From Muscardinus avellanarius (lineage: Eukaryota; Chordata; Mammalia; Rodentia; Gliridae): a stretch of DNA of 64,000 nucleotides. The notes under the pieces are model-generated. The model did no database searches. It saw only the letters and a program-made list of their open reading frames with translations, and was not told the DNA's origin. The stretch is from positions 12,430,159-12,494,158 of the forward strand of contig OY726576.1 in NCBI GenBank assembly GCA_963383645.1. The letters are read 5' to 3'. The position numbers were made by a program, and so were the translations under genes. This document shows positions 35,207 to 47,380 of this stretch, piece after piece. Positions within the stretch are counted from its first letter, which is position 1; each line of letters begins with the position of its first letter.

Positions 35207-35830
35207 TGCTCCGCTCTGTAGTAGCTATGAGACTGGCTAATGGTCTCCCTGGCCTCTGCTCTCCTGAAGTCCCTGCAGGTGCGCTTCCTGGTACCCTGAT
35301 GCCTCCCACCCCGTCCTGAAGCTCCCTTCAGCTTTGTCCCTCTCCACCGCTCAGGACACAACTCAGAAGTCGGCGCTGTTATCGCCCTAGGGGGAACTGT
35401 CCATCGGTTCCATGCCCTCCATGGCTCCTCAGAGGTGGAGGAGCCCCTGGCCACCGCCGCCTCTGCTATTTAACACACCAGGCGCTGCCGCTCCTCCCTC
35501 AGTCTCCCTCCCACCCCCAGGATCAACTCCCCTTAAGCACCTGGACTCAAGTCTTTGTCTGAACTTCAGACTTCTTTTCCCCTTGGAAAAGCTGCAGGAA
35601 GACAACTCCCTGTAGCGCTCTGCTGGGTTGCTTCGGCGGTCTCCCAGGGACTGCAGGTCCATTCCTGCTCTGCTGACAGGAGCCAGGGCTTTGAGTTATA
35701 TAAACAACGTTGATGAGTTTCCAGGTCTGTGAAAGCAACTCGGCCATAACGATCTCAGAGGTTCCATGAAACCCCAGGGGGGAGGGGGCCCAAGGGTGGT
35801 TTTTCTCAAAAAAAAAAAAGCGGTGGTTGG
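35207..35830. other. unique intergenic DNA
   Basis: GC-rich; no feature recognised. Confidence 0.5.
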
Positions 35831-35831
35831 G

Positions 35832-36018
35832 AGCTGGGTGTGGTGGTACATGCCTGTAATCCCAGTACTTGAGAGACTGAGACAGGAGAGCCACCGATTG
35901 GAGACCAGCCTTAGCAACCTAGCAAGACCCTGTTTCAAAGTAAAAGATAAAATTGAGCTGGGGTGTAGCTCGGAAGTAGAATGCCCCTAATTTCAGTTCC
36001 TAGTGCCACAAAAAAAGA
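35832..36018 (+). mobile_element. older B1-dID SINE
   Basis: gagctgggtgtggtggtaca to agttcctagtgccac. Confidence 0.85.
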
Positions 36019-37129
36019 GGGGTTGAAGTCTAGAGTCGGAGGGGTGAAGCCTTTAGGTGAAGGTGATAAATGGGCACCAAGCCTTTGAGAGAACCCTCCA
36101 GGACATATAAGTGGGCGCCCCAGCCCAGCATCCCCTCCTCCAGCAACAGAACTCCTCTGCCTGCACACCTGGGGGCTGTCGCGGCCACTCACAGCACCAG
36201 CCAGCCAGCAGCCCCTTCAGGGCAAAAAAATGGGTCCCTGTCTTTTACCCTGTGCGGGGAGATGCCAGGGGAGCAGGAGAGTGTGGTTAGCAACTTCACC
36301 ACCAGCAGAGTTTTCCAGAGCATCTATCCAGGCGTTTTTAATTGGCATCCCAGGATTCAATCTGTGATATAATCGACATGGCCAACACAAGCTTTCTGGT
36401 TTAACTAGCCCAACAGAGTAATGCATAAAGGTCTCAAATTCCAGATTCTCTTGGGGGGGGTGGGGGGGATCAGATAAAGTGTTGGGATCTAGATTCTGGC
36501 CTGTCAGTGATAGAGAGAACTCCTTAGACCTTCCGGCTCCTGCCCCGGCTTGCTTTCCAATTCTGTAGGCTCTGAGATTCCTGGCTACCATGCCTTTGAA
36601 TTCTACAGCTCCCAAATTTTGCCCTAAGGACCAGGAAGGTCATGGGAGTTGCCTACAGCCAGAGCTCAAGAGGAGAAAAGTGAGAGTTCCAGCATCTCCC
36701 TTCCTCCTCCTGCGCTGCCTCCTCCTCCTCCTCCTCCTCCTCCTCCTCCTCCTCCTCCTCCTCCTCCTCCTCCCCCTCCATCTTCTAAGTTTTGTTGGTG
36801 CCCTGTGACTGCACATCATAGGTTCAGAGCGATACAGACACCTGCACACAGTACTTGGTGTGTTTTCCCACCACATCTCACATGGCTCCCAGCCCTCGCT
36901 CCCTGTGCATGTTAGAGATGGGGCATAACTTTTTGGGCGTGCGTCCACTGGACTTGTCTCTGAATGTCAAGGAACACGTCAGCGGTGGTCATCAAAGAGC
37001 GTGGGCTGCCCCCATTTCCAGCTAAAGGTCCATTCCAGAGCTTCCCCTGCACCACCCCCCTTGAAAGATGAAATTGCATCCAGAGCTGACAGTGGCTCTG
37101 GGCACCTGCAGAGAACGGGACGATCTGCC
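36019..37129. other. unique DNA upstream of the CpG island, with (CCT)n
   Basis: (CCT)n at 36718-36775. No SINE; this may be proximal regulatory sequence, but no site can be named. Confidence 0.5.
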
Positions 37130-38180
37130 CCTGCTGGGCGGTTAGGGTGGGGGCCACCGCCGAGCGCTGAGGACGGCGCTCACACCAGGCTACTGAGCCC
37201 CCCCCCCGCGGCCAAGGACCCCGGCCGGCGAGACTGGGGCTGGGGAGCCCTGCGCCCCGAGCGCAGCGGTCCCAGGGGCCCGGCGGGGGGCGGGAGCCGG
37301 GCACCCAGCTCCGCCCGGGCCGGGGGCGGGCGCGGACCCCGGGGCGGAGTCGGGAGCGGGGCGGGGTCCGCTCGGGGTGGGCTGCGGGGCGGAGCGCCTA
37401 CTCCTGCCTGGAGAGACCCAGGCGCCGAGGAGAAGCGCGCTGGGCGAGGAAGAAAGAGACGCGCGCCCTGGTCCCCAACGCGGGAGCCCCGCGTCCACTC
37501 GCGAGTGGACCCTCCGAGTGCCCGGGAGCGGAGGCTCCGGGGAGGTAAGGGTGCGGGCCCGCGGGGTGGGGCGTCGCCCCGCTTCTTTCTCCAGGCAGTT
37601 CGGGGTCCTTAGCCTCGGCCAGTGTCGGGATGCGCCCGGGCGGTCAGGAGAGTTGGTTCCGAGAGATGCCCTTTGGGTCCTCCCGGGTCGGGCAGGGGAC
37701 GGTCCGCTGGGGCCAGGAGGGAGCTGGCGGGCCAGCGGCAAATTGCTGGACAGGACCTTGGCAGAAAGGTGAGCAGCAAGGGGCGAAGGTCTCTGGGGAG
37801 CTCCCGCACCCCGCGTCCACCTTTGCCCCCCGGTTGTTTCCCCGGTCCGAGGCGTCCCAACGCCCCGCCGTCTCTGCTTCTCTGCAGGACCGTGCACCGC
37901 GAGGCCCTGCGGCGGGGCTGGGTGCTTGGTAGGGGAGGCGCTGGCTGTCCCCAAAAATGCCACTGGGGCCGGGACCCGCCCCTTCCCCGGGCGCGCTTTG
38001 GAGCGCAGGGGCCGGGCTGGACTCCTGCTTCGCGGCCCCCACAGCGTCTGCAGGTTTGGGGGCTCACGTGAGACCCGGGGGCCCCCGAGGGAGAGCCCCT
38101 CCAGACGCAGAGGCCGCTGGCACCTGGCCCTCACCTGCCGGAGGGCTCGACTTCGGGTGCCCAGGTTGAGGTGTCCCTGC
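37130..38180. promoter_or_regulatory. CpG island, likely PROKR2 promoter
   Basis: About 1 kb of very GC- and CpG-rich sequence with no SINEs, in contrast to the rest of the window. GC boxes (Sp/KLF type) are visible at 37322-37330, 37341-37349, 37358-37366 and 37386-37394, clustered just ahead of the candidate exon 1 donor. No TATA box is seen. Long ORFs on both strands here are a by-product of the composition. Confidence 0.75.
37400..37544 (+). other. PROKR2: probable non-coding exon 1 of PROKR2
   Basis: Inside the CpG island a strong donor, ggggag|gtaagg, lies at 37544/37545, about 1.8 kb before the exon 2 acceptor. A non-coding first exon in a GC-rich promoter fits the known PROKR2 gene structure. 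The 5' boundary is a guess because no TATA box or initiator decides it. Confidence 0.45.
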
Positions 38181-39367
38181 CACGCCTGTGAGCTTGTCTG
38201 TTGCCAAGGTGACCGCGTTTGACAGTTTTTGACCTGCTCTTGCTCTGCCCCCGCAGGGGCACACAGCCTGCTCTCCCATTTGATGGGCTTTTGCTACCCG
38301 CACCCTGCAGGTGAGCTAGGAGTGGGGGACGAGGCTGTCCACCGCTGGTAGGAAGGCCCCCTGTGTGCGCATGCTGGGGCCCCTCTCTAGTAGCCGCTCG
38401 CGGAGGCTGTCCACACCGAGGTCCAGTGTCCTACGGCTTAGGGCTTCATAGTCTATTTGCGCCCCGGTGGGCCTCTCTCCAGCAATGGAGGACAGTTCAG
38501 CCCAGGGGCCTTAGAAGACCTCCTACCAGCATCCTCACCCTTGGGGCTGTTTGCCTCCCTAGGTCACGCAGCAGCCACCATTTGCCAGGGCGCAGGCTTC
38601 GGGGCAGGATGTAGTGTCTCCTGGTCAAGGTGGGCTCTGGGTGGGCAGGGGGAGGGGCAGAGCCACAGGAGTGGGGCCAGGATGAGGAAACAAAGGATTC
38701 CTACTGGGGCTGGTTCCCAAGCACAGCGCAGCAACAGAATTCCTTGCTGTCTCAGATCCCTCCAGCCCGGGACATTTCCACGGAAGGAGGGGGTCCTCAT
38801 TCAGCCCCCCCCCACTCACATGACCCCTGGCCACCGGGGCCTCGACTGAGCAGCAGGAATTTGTTTTATGGGAAGACTGGGACTCCAAGAGCTAAAAGCA
38901 CTGACCACAGCCCTGTTCCTGTGCAAAAGGTCTTGGCGCGTTCCAAGCCCATGGTTTGGCTACAACAGAGGGATCTGTGCCCTACTTCGGAGGGAAGATC
39001 CGGTTCCCAGCCAACAAATGGTCCCATATTGTGACCACCGGAGATGCCTGGGCAGCCTCCGAAAACCTCAGAAGGCCTCAGTGGAAGAGGGTGATGGAGG
39101 TGGGGAACGTGGCCATCACTCCGGCACTAGCCCCTAGGAGAGGGGAGAGGACGAGGGTGCGCCTCTTCTCCGCGTTGCTGGCGAGTCCAGTCCTTCCTGA
39201 CAGCTCCCCCCACCCCGCAACTTCCAGATCTCAGGTCTACTCTCCCCGGTACCCTAGCCACGTCTGTCTGTAGGTAGCAACGGGTCTCTCTGACCAGCAC
39301 CTGGGGAACTCTGGAGGAGTGCCACCAAGCATTCTGCGTGCTGTCCGATGCCTGTGTCTCCTTCCAG
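37545..39367 (+). other. PROKR2 intron 1 (inferred)
   Basis: From the gtaagg donor to the AG at 39366-39367. The first 600 bp continue the CpG island. 38180-39367 is SINE-free and moderately GC-rich, and could hold regulatory sequence, but no specific site can be named. Confidence 0.45.
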
Positions 39368-39452
39368 GACCAGCATGGTGTGCCAGCTGCCCCCCAGGAT
39401 GTGAAGCCCCAGGACAGCAGGTCTGGAACCCCACTCCGCCTGCAGGCTCAGC
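39368..39452 (+). other. PROKR2: PROKR2 5' UTR part of exon 2, with a 9-codon uORF
   Basis: A polypyrimidine stretch ending in cctgtgtctccttccAG (AG at 39366-39367) is the best acceptor upstream of the start codon. The 85 nt after it would be 5' UTR. They hold a 9-codon upstream ORF at 39375-39404 (starting cagcATGG, ending ATG-TGA), in the same frame as the main ORF but closed before it. The acceptor choice is inferred from sequence only. Confidence 0.6.
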
Positions 39453-39910
39453 ATGGCAGCCCAAGGTAGAAACGTAAGCTTTGCATCCAACTTTAATCCA
39501 GCCCCAGGCCACGCCTCCTCGCCCCCCTTCAACTTGAGTTACGTGGACTACGACCTCCCTCTGGATGAAGAGGAGGATATGACCAAGACCTGGACCTTCT
39601 TCGCGGCCAAGATCGTCATCGGCGTGGCCCTGGTGGGCATCATGCTTGTCTGTGGCATCGGCAACTTCGTCTTTATTGCCGCCCTGGCCCGCTACAAGAA
39701 ACTGCGCAACCTCACCAACCTGCTCATTGCAAACCTGGCCGTCTCCGACTTCCTGGTGGCCATTGTCTGCTGCCCCTTCGAGATGGACTATTACGTGGTG
39801 CGCCAGCTCTCCTGGGAGCACGGCCACTGGCTCTGCGCCTCTGTCAACTACCTGCGCACCGTCTCCCTGTACGTCTCCACCAACGCCCTGCTGGCCATCG
39901 CCATTGACAG
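39453..39910 (+). CDS. PROKR2: PROKR2 coding exon 1 (residues 1-153, TM1-TM3)
   Basis: First coding exon of prokineticin receptor 2, a plasma-membrane class A GPCR for PROK1/PROK2. It couples mainly to Gq and is needed for olfactory-bulb and GnRH-neuron development and circadian output (family knowledge). Seen here: the extracellular N-terminus has N-glycosylation sequons at N7 and N27. TM1 contains G70-N71, and TM2 has the NLAVSD motif with D99. C128 is the conserved TM3 disulfide cysteine, and the exon stops within D152-R153-Y154. The start at 39453 has a strong context (A at -3, G at +4), and an in-frame TGA at 39402-39404 rules out N-terminal extension. The donor is gacag|gtgagg, phase 2 in codon R153. 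Numbering is collinear with human PROKR2, with R85 kept. W126, just before C128, is Val in human PROKR2 as I recall it. Confidence 0.97.
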
Positions 39911-40702
39911 GTGAGGACGCGCGGGGGGGATAAGACAAGCCAGCCAGGCTGCCTCTTTTCCCACTTCACTCAGACAGGCTGGCATGGCTCCAGATTGCAC
40001 GCTCATTGATCTGTCCAGGGGCAAGAGGAGACTGCGTCTCCAGCTGTGTTCTCTCCCCCAGATGTGAGTAAATACGAGACTCCCGAGTCCCCTGCGCTGG
40101 CCGCTCTCTCAGGTAACAGCATCTGCTTCCGTGGCATCAAATACAGAAGCAGAGGCAGAAAATTCCAGTAGCTGCTCGCTAGAAGCCACAGGAAGGTTAC
40201 CTCCAGGCAAGGCAGCGTGACCATTTCCCCTTAGCCACATTGAGATACAAAACATTCCCAGGACCCAGAGCACTTCCGTGTGTCTCTTATCAGTCAAGCC
40301 CCCACACCCAGGCAGCCACTGATCTGATTTTTCTCATCTCAGATTAATTCTGCCTGTTCTTTAATGTCACAGGAAAAGGAGTCATCCAGGTCATAGTCTT
40401 GTTTCTGATGACTTTGGTGCAGAGCGGATTTTAAGACGAGAGAGCAAGGTTTGTTTGCAGAAAAGAGGAAAAGACACGCTTTCGCTTTTTTGCATACATC
40501 TGTGTGCTCATTTGCATACATTTGCATGAGATGTTCCAGAAGTCCTTGCTCTATTATAAATATATAAGGTAAAATTTATAATAGCAGCTAGTATACTACA
40601 CAGGCCAGTATCAGGTTACCAGTGACTCTGATTATTGGTGTTGTAGCCTTGCATCCTCATGATTACTTTTCAACGCGCGCACGTGTGTGTGTGTTTGTAT
40701 TA

Positions 40703-40893
40703 TTATTATTATTTTGGTGATACTGAGGTTTCTGCAAGCCCTTCTACCTCCGGGCTACACTCCCAGATCTATTTTATATTTTTATTTGGAAACAGGGTCT
40801 CTTAAGGCAGCGCGGCTGGCTTCGAACCTGCGCGATCCTCCCATCTCCGCCTCCCAAGCGCGGGGATTACAAGCGTGCGCCACCACGCCCAGC
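40703..40893 (-). mobile_element. B1-dID SINE, derived short subfamily (PROKR2 intron 2)
   Basis: (ATT)n tail, then ggtgatactgaggtttctgc to caccacgcccagc. Confidence 0.92.
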
Positions 40894-40904
40894 ATGTGTG
40901 TGTT

Positions 40905-41100
40905 TTATTACTAGAGATTGAACCCAGGGGCATTCTACCTCCAGGCTACATTCCCAGTCTTTTTATGTTTTGTTTTGAAACTGGGAATCGCTACGTTACC
41001 GAGAGTCTCACTATGTTGCCGGGCTGGTCTAGAACCTGCGATCCTCCCGTTTCAGCCTCCCAAGCACTGGGGTTCCAGGCGTGCGCCACCACGCCCAGCC
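40905..41100 (-). mobile_element. B1-dID SINE
   Basis: tactagagattgaaccc to caccacgcccagcc. Confidence 0.87.
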
Positions 41101-41385
41101 CATGCCCTTTCTGAGCCGTGCTGAAGCCCTCTGAGTGATGCGCTGGAGTATCTTTGTTCTCCTTTGTCTCCTGCGAGCTCTTCCGTTTTGCCCATGTCTT
41201 CCATGATGTTTAGGTTTGTTGTCCTTTTCAATCAACCAGTTTATTATTTTTCATTTATAGTAATAAAATACACATAGAGGTACAAGAAGCACTTTCCTTT
41301 TTTATAACTCTGGGAAAAGCAATTTTACAGCTACTTCTGAGGCTCCCTAGCCATGAAACCAGCTTTGTGTGAAACCAGCTTTTGT

Positions 41386-41644
41386 TTTTTGTTGTTGTTG
41401 TTGTTTTCTGGGTTTTTTTGTTTTTCTGTTTTGGTGGTACTGGGGGTGGAACCCAGAGGCTTTCTACCTGCGGGCTATACTCCCAGACCTTTTTTTTTTA
41501 TATATATATTTTATTTGGAAACAGGGTCTCACTAAGTTGCTGAGAGCCTCACTAAGTAGCTGAGGCTGGCTTCGAACCCATGCGATCCTCCTGTCTCAGC
41601 CTCCCAAGCGCGGGGATTACAAGCGTGCGCCACCACGCCCGGCT
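41386..41644 (-). mobile_element. B1-dID SINE with (TTG)n tail
   Basis: Perfect 15-bp TSD gaaaccagcttttgt at 41371-41385 and 41645-41659. Confidence 0.95.
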
Positions 41645-41717
41645 GAAACCAGCTTTTGTGAAATGCACGTTTACCAACCCATGCACAGAATTCCCCGGGG
41701 AAAATGGCATAAAGTGC

Positions 41718-41877
41718 CTTTTTTGTGTGTGGTACTGAGGATGGAACCCAGGGGCATTGTACCTTCAAACTACACCCTATATTTTAGTCTTTTTATTTTT
41801 TGAAGCAGGGTCTCACTGAGTTGCGAAGAGCCTCACTGAGTAGCTGAGGCTGTCATTACACATGTGTGCCACACGCT
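41718..41877 (-). mobile_element. B1-dID SINE with internal deletion
   Basis: ctgaggctgtcattacacatg skips most of the B1 5' half; the right arm is complete. Confidence 0.8.
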
Positions 41878-41904
41878 TTGAGGAGATAATAAGTGATACA
41901 GTGA

Positions 41905-42025
41905 TGGAGGGTCACATTCCTGGGCCCTATCCCGGTCTCCTGGATGGGAAACCCTTGGGCTGGGTCCCAGGAATCTGCATTTTACCCAGTTCCCTGAGTG
42001 ATTCTGATGCTGTTAGAATAGGGTG
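41905..42025 (+). mobile_element. MER5-like fossil
   Basis: cattcctgggccctatcccg, cccaggaatctgcattttac and gagtgattctgatgctgtta. Confidence 0.7.
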
Positions 42026-42277
42026 ATGGCTGTTTCTCACCCCTCCGTCACATTGCATCCTCTGGCTTCACGATGTTGACTTGACTGCCTTGTTGTTTGT
42101 AACTTTGGTGTTTCTTGGGCTGTAATCACCTGTTACAAGAGAGGTTCCTTTTCACCCCAAACCAACTGCACCCCAAGCAGCCTCCCGGCTCCATAGGCCC
42201 TGTCACCCCCGCTGTCACCCAAGAATAGCAGTCACCATCATCTTTCTCCCTGTCTCACCCCTACTCAGCCCCACACC

Positions 42278-42670
42278 AGCTGGGCATGGTGGTGCACACC
42301 TACAATCCCAGTGCCTGGGAGGCTGAGATAGGAAGATCACAGATTTGAGGCCAGCCTCAGCAAGTTTATCAAGACTCTTGGCAACATAGCTAGATGCTGT
42401 TTTAAAGGGTTTTTTTTGTTTGTTTGTTTGTTTGTTTGTCTTTTTGGAACCAGGGATCAAACCCAGAGTGTCATACCTGCAGAGCAGGCGCTTTGCCACT
42501 GAGCTACATCCCAGCCCCTAGATGGTGTTTTAAAATAAAAAATAAAAAGGAAGAATAGGGGTATAGCTCACAGATAGAATGCCCCTGGGCTTAACCTCCA
42601 ATACAAGGAGGAGGAGGAGGAGGAGGAGGAGGAGGAGGAGGAGGAGGAGGAGGAGGAGGAGGAGGAGGAG
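42278..42670 (+). mobile_element. B1-dID SINE with (GGA)n tail, split by an ID element
   Basis: Left arm 42278-42406, right arm from 42535, tail a 65-bp (GGA)n at 42606-42670. Confidence 0.92.
42407..42518 (-). mobile_element. full-length ID element (monomer), nested
   Basis: On its own strand it starts ggggctgggatgtagctcag and keeps the segment between A and B boxes (gcgcctgctctgcaggtatg) that dID arms lack. TSD tagatgctgttttaaa (42391-42406) / tagatggtgttttaaa (42519-42534), one mismatch. Confidence 0.92.
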
Positions 42671-42697
42671 GCAGCGGCAGCGGCTGGGCGAGCAGGA

Positions 42698-43140
42698 AGC
42701 TGGGCATGGTGGCGCACGCTTGTAATCTCAGTATTCAGGAGGCTGAGATGGGAGGATCACAGTTCACCAACAGCCTCAGCTACCTAGCGAGGCCCTCTGC
42801 AACTTGCAGCTTAATGAAATCCTGTTTCAAAATAAAGAATAAGCTGGGCATGATGGCGCACGCTTGTAATCCCCGCGCTTGGGAGGCTGAGACAGGAGGA
42901 TCGCGCAGGTTCGAAGCCAGCCTCAGCTACTTAGTGAGGCTCTCAGCAACTTAGTGAGACCCTGTTTCCAAATAAAATAGAAAATAGGTCTGGGAGTATA
43001 GCCCGGAGGTAAAAAGCCTCTGGGTTCCACCCCCAGTACCACAAAAAATAAAAATAAAAATAAAGAGTAAAATAGGGCTGGGTGTAGCTCAGAGGTAGAA
43101 TGCCCCTGGGTTCAATCCCCAACACACACACACACACACA
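42698..43140 (+). mobile_element. B1-dID SINE split by a younger SINE
   Basis: Left arm 42698-42842, right arm 43071-43127, then (AC)n. Confidence 0.92.
42843..43056 (+). mobile_element. B1-dID SINE, nested
   Basis: TSD aaaataaagaataa (42829-42842) / aaaataaagagtaa (43057-43070), one mismatch. Confidence 0.94.
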
Positions 43141-43301
43141 AAAGACAGTCTTTGATCTCAGGGAGCTTTATTCCACACAAGACTTAGCATTTGTGAAACC
43201 AAGAAGAATTGAGAGATACGGACACATTTTCAGAGCAGCCTGCAGTATGAGGAAGATGTTCCTGGAGGATAATAAGTTTGAATTTAAGAGTTGAAAACAA
43301 G

Positions 43302-43482
43302 ACCTGGCTTCTTGGCACACGCCTGTAGCCCCAATACTTCAGAGGCTGAGACAGAAAGATCACAGACTCAAGGCCAGTGCGTGGTAACTTAGCCAAACCC
43401 TGTTCCAAAATTAAAAGTCAAATGAGGCTGGGAATGACTCTCAGAGATAGAATCCCCCTGCGTTCAGCCCCTAGTACCATGC
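43302..43482 (+). mobile_element. old B1-dID SINE
   Basis: acctggcttcttggcacacg to ccctagtaccatgc. Confidence 0.8.
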
Positions 43483-43769
43483 AATTAAAAGAAAGAATAT
43501 TATACTGAATAATCTAGGTATGGCCAGTGTAATCACAAAGATTCTTAATTGTGGAAAAGGGAGGCGGAGGGTTCATGTCAGAGTGATACAGCGTGAGAGG
43601 AACTAGACTGGCCACGTCTGGCTTTGAACAGGGAGGGGTCGTGGGCCAAGAAACACAGGTAGGTCAAGTACAGTCACATCTGCACAAGAAGGTTCAGTAC
43701 CAATCTCACTAACATGCATGGGGAGGGAGGAAGGAGGAGAAGGTGGTAGAGGAGGGAATAGGCCAAGTG

Positions 43770-43770
<1 letters not shown>

Positions 43771-43811
<41 letters not shown>
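43771..43811. repeat. (GT)n microsatellite
   Basis: About 20 GT units in unique intronic DNA. Confidence 0.97.
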
Positions 43812-43813
<2 letters not shown>

Positions 43814-43863
43814 CACAATCTCATTATGATGTATAATTACATTGCACCATTAAAGGCATTTTT

Positions 43864-44055
43864 TTTTTTTGGTGGTGGTACTGGGGTTCCTGGAAGCCCT
43901 TCTACCTCCGGGCTACACTCCCAGACCTATTTTTACATTTTCATTTGGAAACAGGGTCTCCTAAGCCAGCGCACACGGCTGGCTTCGAACCTGCGCGATC
44001 CTCCTGTCTCTGCCTCCCAAGTGCGGGGATTACAAGCGTGCGCCACCACGCCCGG
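43864..44055 (-). mobile_element. B1-dID SINE, derived short subfamily
   Basis: Perfect 17-bp TSD ccattaaaggcattttt at 43847-43863 and 44056-44072. Confidence 0.96.
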
Positions 44056-44574
44056 CCATTAAAGGCATTTTTAAAAAGAAAACAAATGAAATATTGTCAG
44101 GGCCAGGAAGCAAAAACATGGAGGAGGACCTGCTTAGTAAAATCAGAATGGGCAAGGAGATCCCAAAGGAGAGGTAAGGCCAGTAGAATTTCCTGCCGGT
44201 GGCTTCCTGCTCTTGGCCCCACCCGACGTAACCTGCAGGTGTGGGGCGCCCAGCCACTTTCTCTCTCCCCTCTTGCCTTTTCTCCTCCTACCTTCTTCCA
44301 CCACTCCAATCCTTCCCCTCCCCAGGCACAGAAACGATTCCAGGGCCGCAAGCCCACTCCTACTCCCCTGCAGGTGGTCACCAGTGGGAGGGGGCAAAGC
44401 CCGTGCCCACGCGCTGCCTTAGAAGGACCCCACTTCTCTCCCAGGTGCAGGCCCTTCCTTCACCTCTAAACTAGGTACAGTTTGGAATGAAGAGTTCGGG
44501 AGTATTATGTTCTTGGGCAGAAAAGCAAGATTGAAAACCAAGGTGGTATAAGAGGACCACTATTGATAGTAGAC

Positions 44575-44765
44575 TGCATGTATTTACTGAATACCTACTA
44601 CACATCAGGCATTTTGAAACATCATAGTAAGTGGCCACAGCCACCCTGCAAGGCAGGTATCATTTGATCCCAGGATAACGCATCCCAGACTCTTAAGCCA
44701 ATCAGGGAGAAAGACAGGATTTATTCAACCTGCTTGACCCAAAGCCAATATACCACACCATGGTT
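44575..44765 (-). mobile_element. MIR fossil
   Basis: tttactgaatacctactaca, catcaggcattttg and ctgcaaggcaggtatcattt are the reversed MIR pattern. Confidence 0.75.
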
Positions 44766-44819
44766 CCAAATGCCAAGTGATGTTGTTAACATGAGAAGAG
44801 CCTGCTTGAATTTGGCTAA

Positions 44820-45638
<819 letters not shown>

Positions 45639-46850
45639 CCCGCTGGCTGGTGCACAATCAAAAACCGAAACCCAATACTCGGAGCATCACACGTCACAAA
45701 CCAAGTTCGTGGGCTGTCCTGGAAAGGACAGCGGTGTTAGGAGTGGAAGCTGGACGCTTGGAGGCTGGACACAGGTGGACATTCACGGATACCCGCGCAG
45801 TACCTACCGAGCACACGATCGCAACGATGAGACCAGACACAAGTAGCAGCAGCGGACACGGACTGAAGACCTACTGTGAGCAGACCGTACCACGGAGATA
45901 GACAAGGACACTGGGCCCAACATTCACTTGTTTTCCACTGTGTGCAAAACGTTTAAAAGCAAAAACAAATGGTAGCAGCTATTGGATTCGTGAAGCTCTA
46001 TCTAGATACATAGATGGCTGGAAGGAAGTCACAGTGGTTTTGTGGACTCGCCCTCCGTGTTTCCTCATCTCGTTTCTTATCAGCACAGAAATGTCAAGAG
46101 ACTATAGAACAAGGCATTTAGATGCAATAGAAATGTAAGGACAGGCCCATCAGTATGAAGTTCGTAGCCTCAGAGGAAGAGAATCGATGGCAGCACACTG
46201 ACCTTCCCGACCCGGATCCTACGTTTGCTTAAATATTCTCTAGGATGCTGGCTGTCAGAAAAGAGTTCTTTGTGCAACCAATCAGCCCAGTGTGGGTGTC
46301 TACAATGGTGTAATGTTAAAAAAAAGAACCAAAAACTGCCTTTCCTACTGATGCTTGGAATCTCATCGTTCTGCTTGTTGAAGACAGTCAGCCCTGAGAT
46401 AGGAACACACCCAGTTTCTGACACCTTCACTGCACAGGATTTGGGGGCTCTGGAGAAAGACGAGGACACAGAGAGATGGAGTTTGCCACTGGCAATGAAC
46501 GGCATCTGTCTGGCCACTTTGCTAAAGCCTAGGCTGCTTTCTAGAGCACACCCTCTTTTACGAAAGGAACCCTCCTTGGACTCCCAAGGTCTGGGTTCAA
46601 GTCCTGACTTTGGGGCTCGTGTGACCTAGACGTTGCCTTTCTCTGTGTCTCAGTTTTGTTTTAATGAAATGGGGATAATGGAAATATCTGCCCTGCCTGG
46701 CTTATCAGACTACTGGGAGACCACAGAGGTCATAGTGCATGAACGTGACTTTCAGCTGCACACATAATAAGAGTGGATAAGTGATATTGAATGGTTTGAA
46801 GGGAGCTTGTTTGGAAACCCCATCCATAATAAACTACAAGGGGTTTATTA
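45639..46850 (+). other. PROKR2: PROKR2 3' UTR (inferred)
   Basis: Sequence after the TGA, without SINEs, up to the first canonical AATAAA at 46828-46833. A MIR-like segment at 46570-46780 would be part of the UTR. The end is inferred; longer transcripts cannot be excluded. Confidence 0.5.
46570..46780 (+). mobile_element. MIR fossil in the 3' UTR region
   Basis: tctgggttcaagtcctgact, cctttctctgtgtctcagtt and aatgaaatggggataatgg match the MIR core. Confidence 0.8.
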
Positions 46851-46854
46851 TGGA
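46823..46854. terminator. candidate poly(A) signal in a perfect 12-bp hairpin
   Basis: Arms 46823-46834 and 46843-46854 are perfect inverted repeats around an 8-nt loop. The left arm contains AATAAA (46828-46833). The right arm contains TTTATT (46844-46849), which is AATAAA on the other strand. It is the first canonical signal after the PROKR2 stop, about 1.2 kb downstream. Confidence 0.45.
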
Positions 46855-47373
46855 GAAACACCTGTACTTTTCACCCCTTATTTGAACTAAAGACCCCTGA
46901 ACTCTTTACAGTACCCCATTTACACTGGGGTAAAAAAAAAAAAAAAAAGGGCATCCCTATCCAAGAATATAATCATGAAAATGTAACCCCAGGCTACGAG
47001 CATCTGCATGGTCTTAGAAGTGTCGCAAGTCTTCCCGACTTGTACTCATCAGTGAGGCCCAGGACTGTACAATTCTCCTTTCAGAACCCACTTGTATTAT
47101 TATATGTCTCTGGCGACTGAGTATATGCGTCCTTGTTTCTCCCTGATTTATTTTGAAGCAGAGACTGTACAAATGGTGCCTGGTTGGAGACTGACCCAAT
47201 CCACACTTGTTTAGCTCCTAGTTTTCTGTAAAGAAGAAATTGTTCAGTTGCTTGATTCTTTGTTCCTTAAAATTGTTTGCTGGGTTTGTTTCTCCAGCCA
47301 TGAAATTTCAACCAGTTTTTTTTTTAATTACCACCTAGTAGATTCTCCTTCCATCAAAATATTATGCCTTCAG
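46855..47373. other. unique DNA downstream of PROKR2
   Basis: No feature recognised beyond an A17 run near 46932. Confidence 0.5.
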
Positions 47374-47380
47374 AAAATGT

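Noticed and set aside
37190..38134. 314-codon minus-strand ORF and 203-codon plus ORF (37001-37612) in the CpG island
   Set aside because: GC-rich DNA lacks stop codons. The products are Pro/Arg/Gly/Ala-rich with no domain, and several frames are open together.
42407..42518. tRNA-like sequence with A and B boxes
   Set aside because: It is an ID SINE with TSD and A-rich tail, not a tRNA gene; other dID arms lack the tRNA middle.
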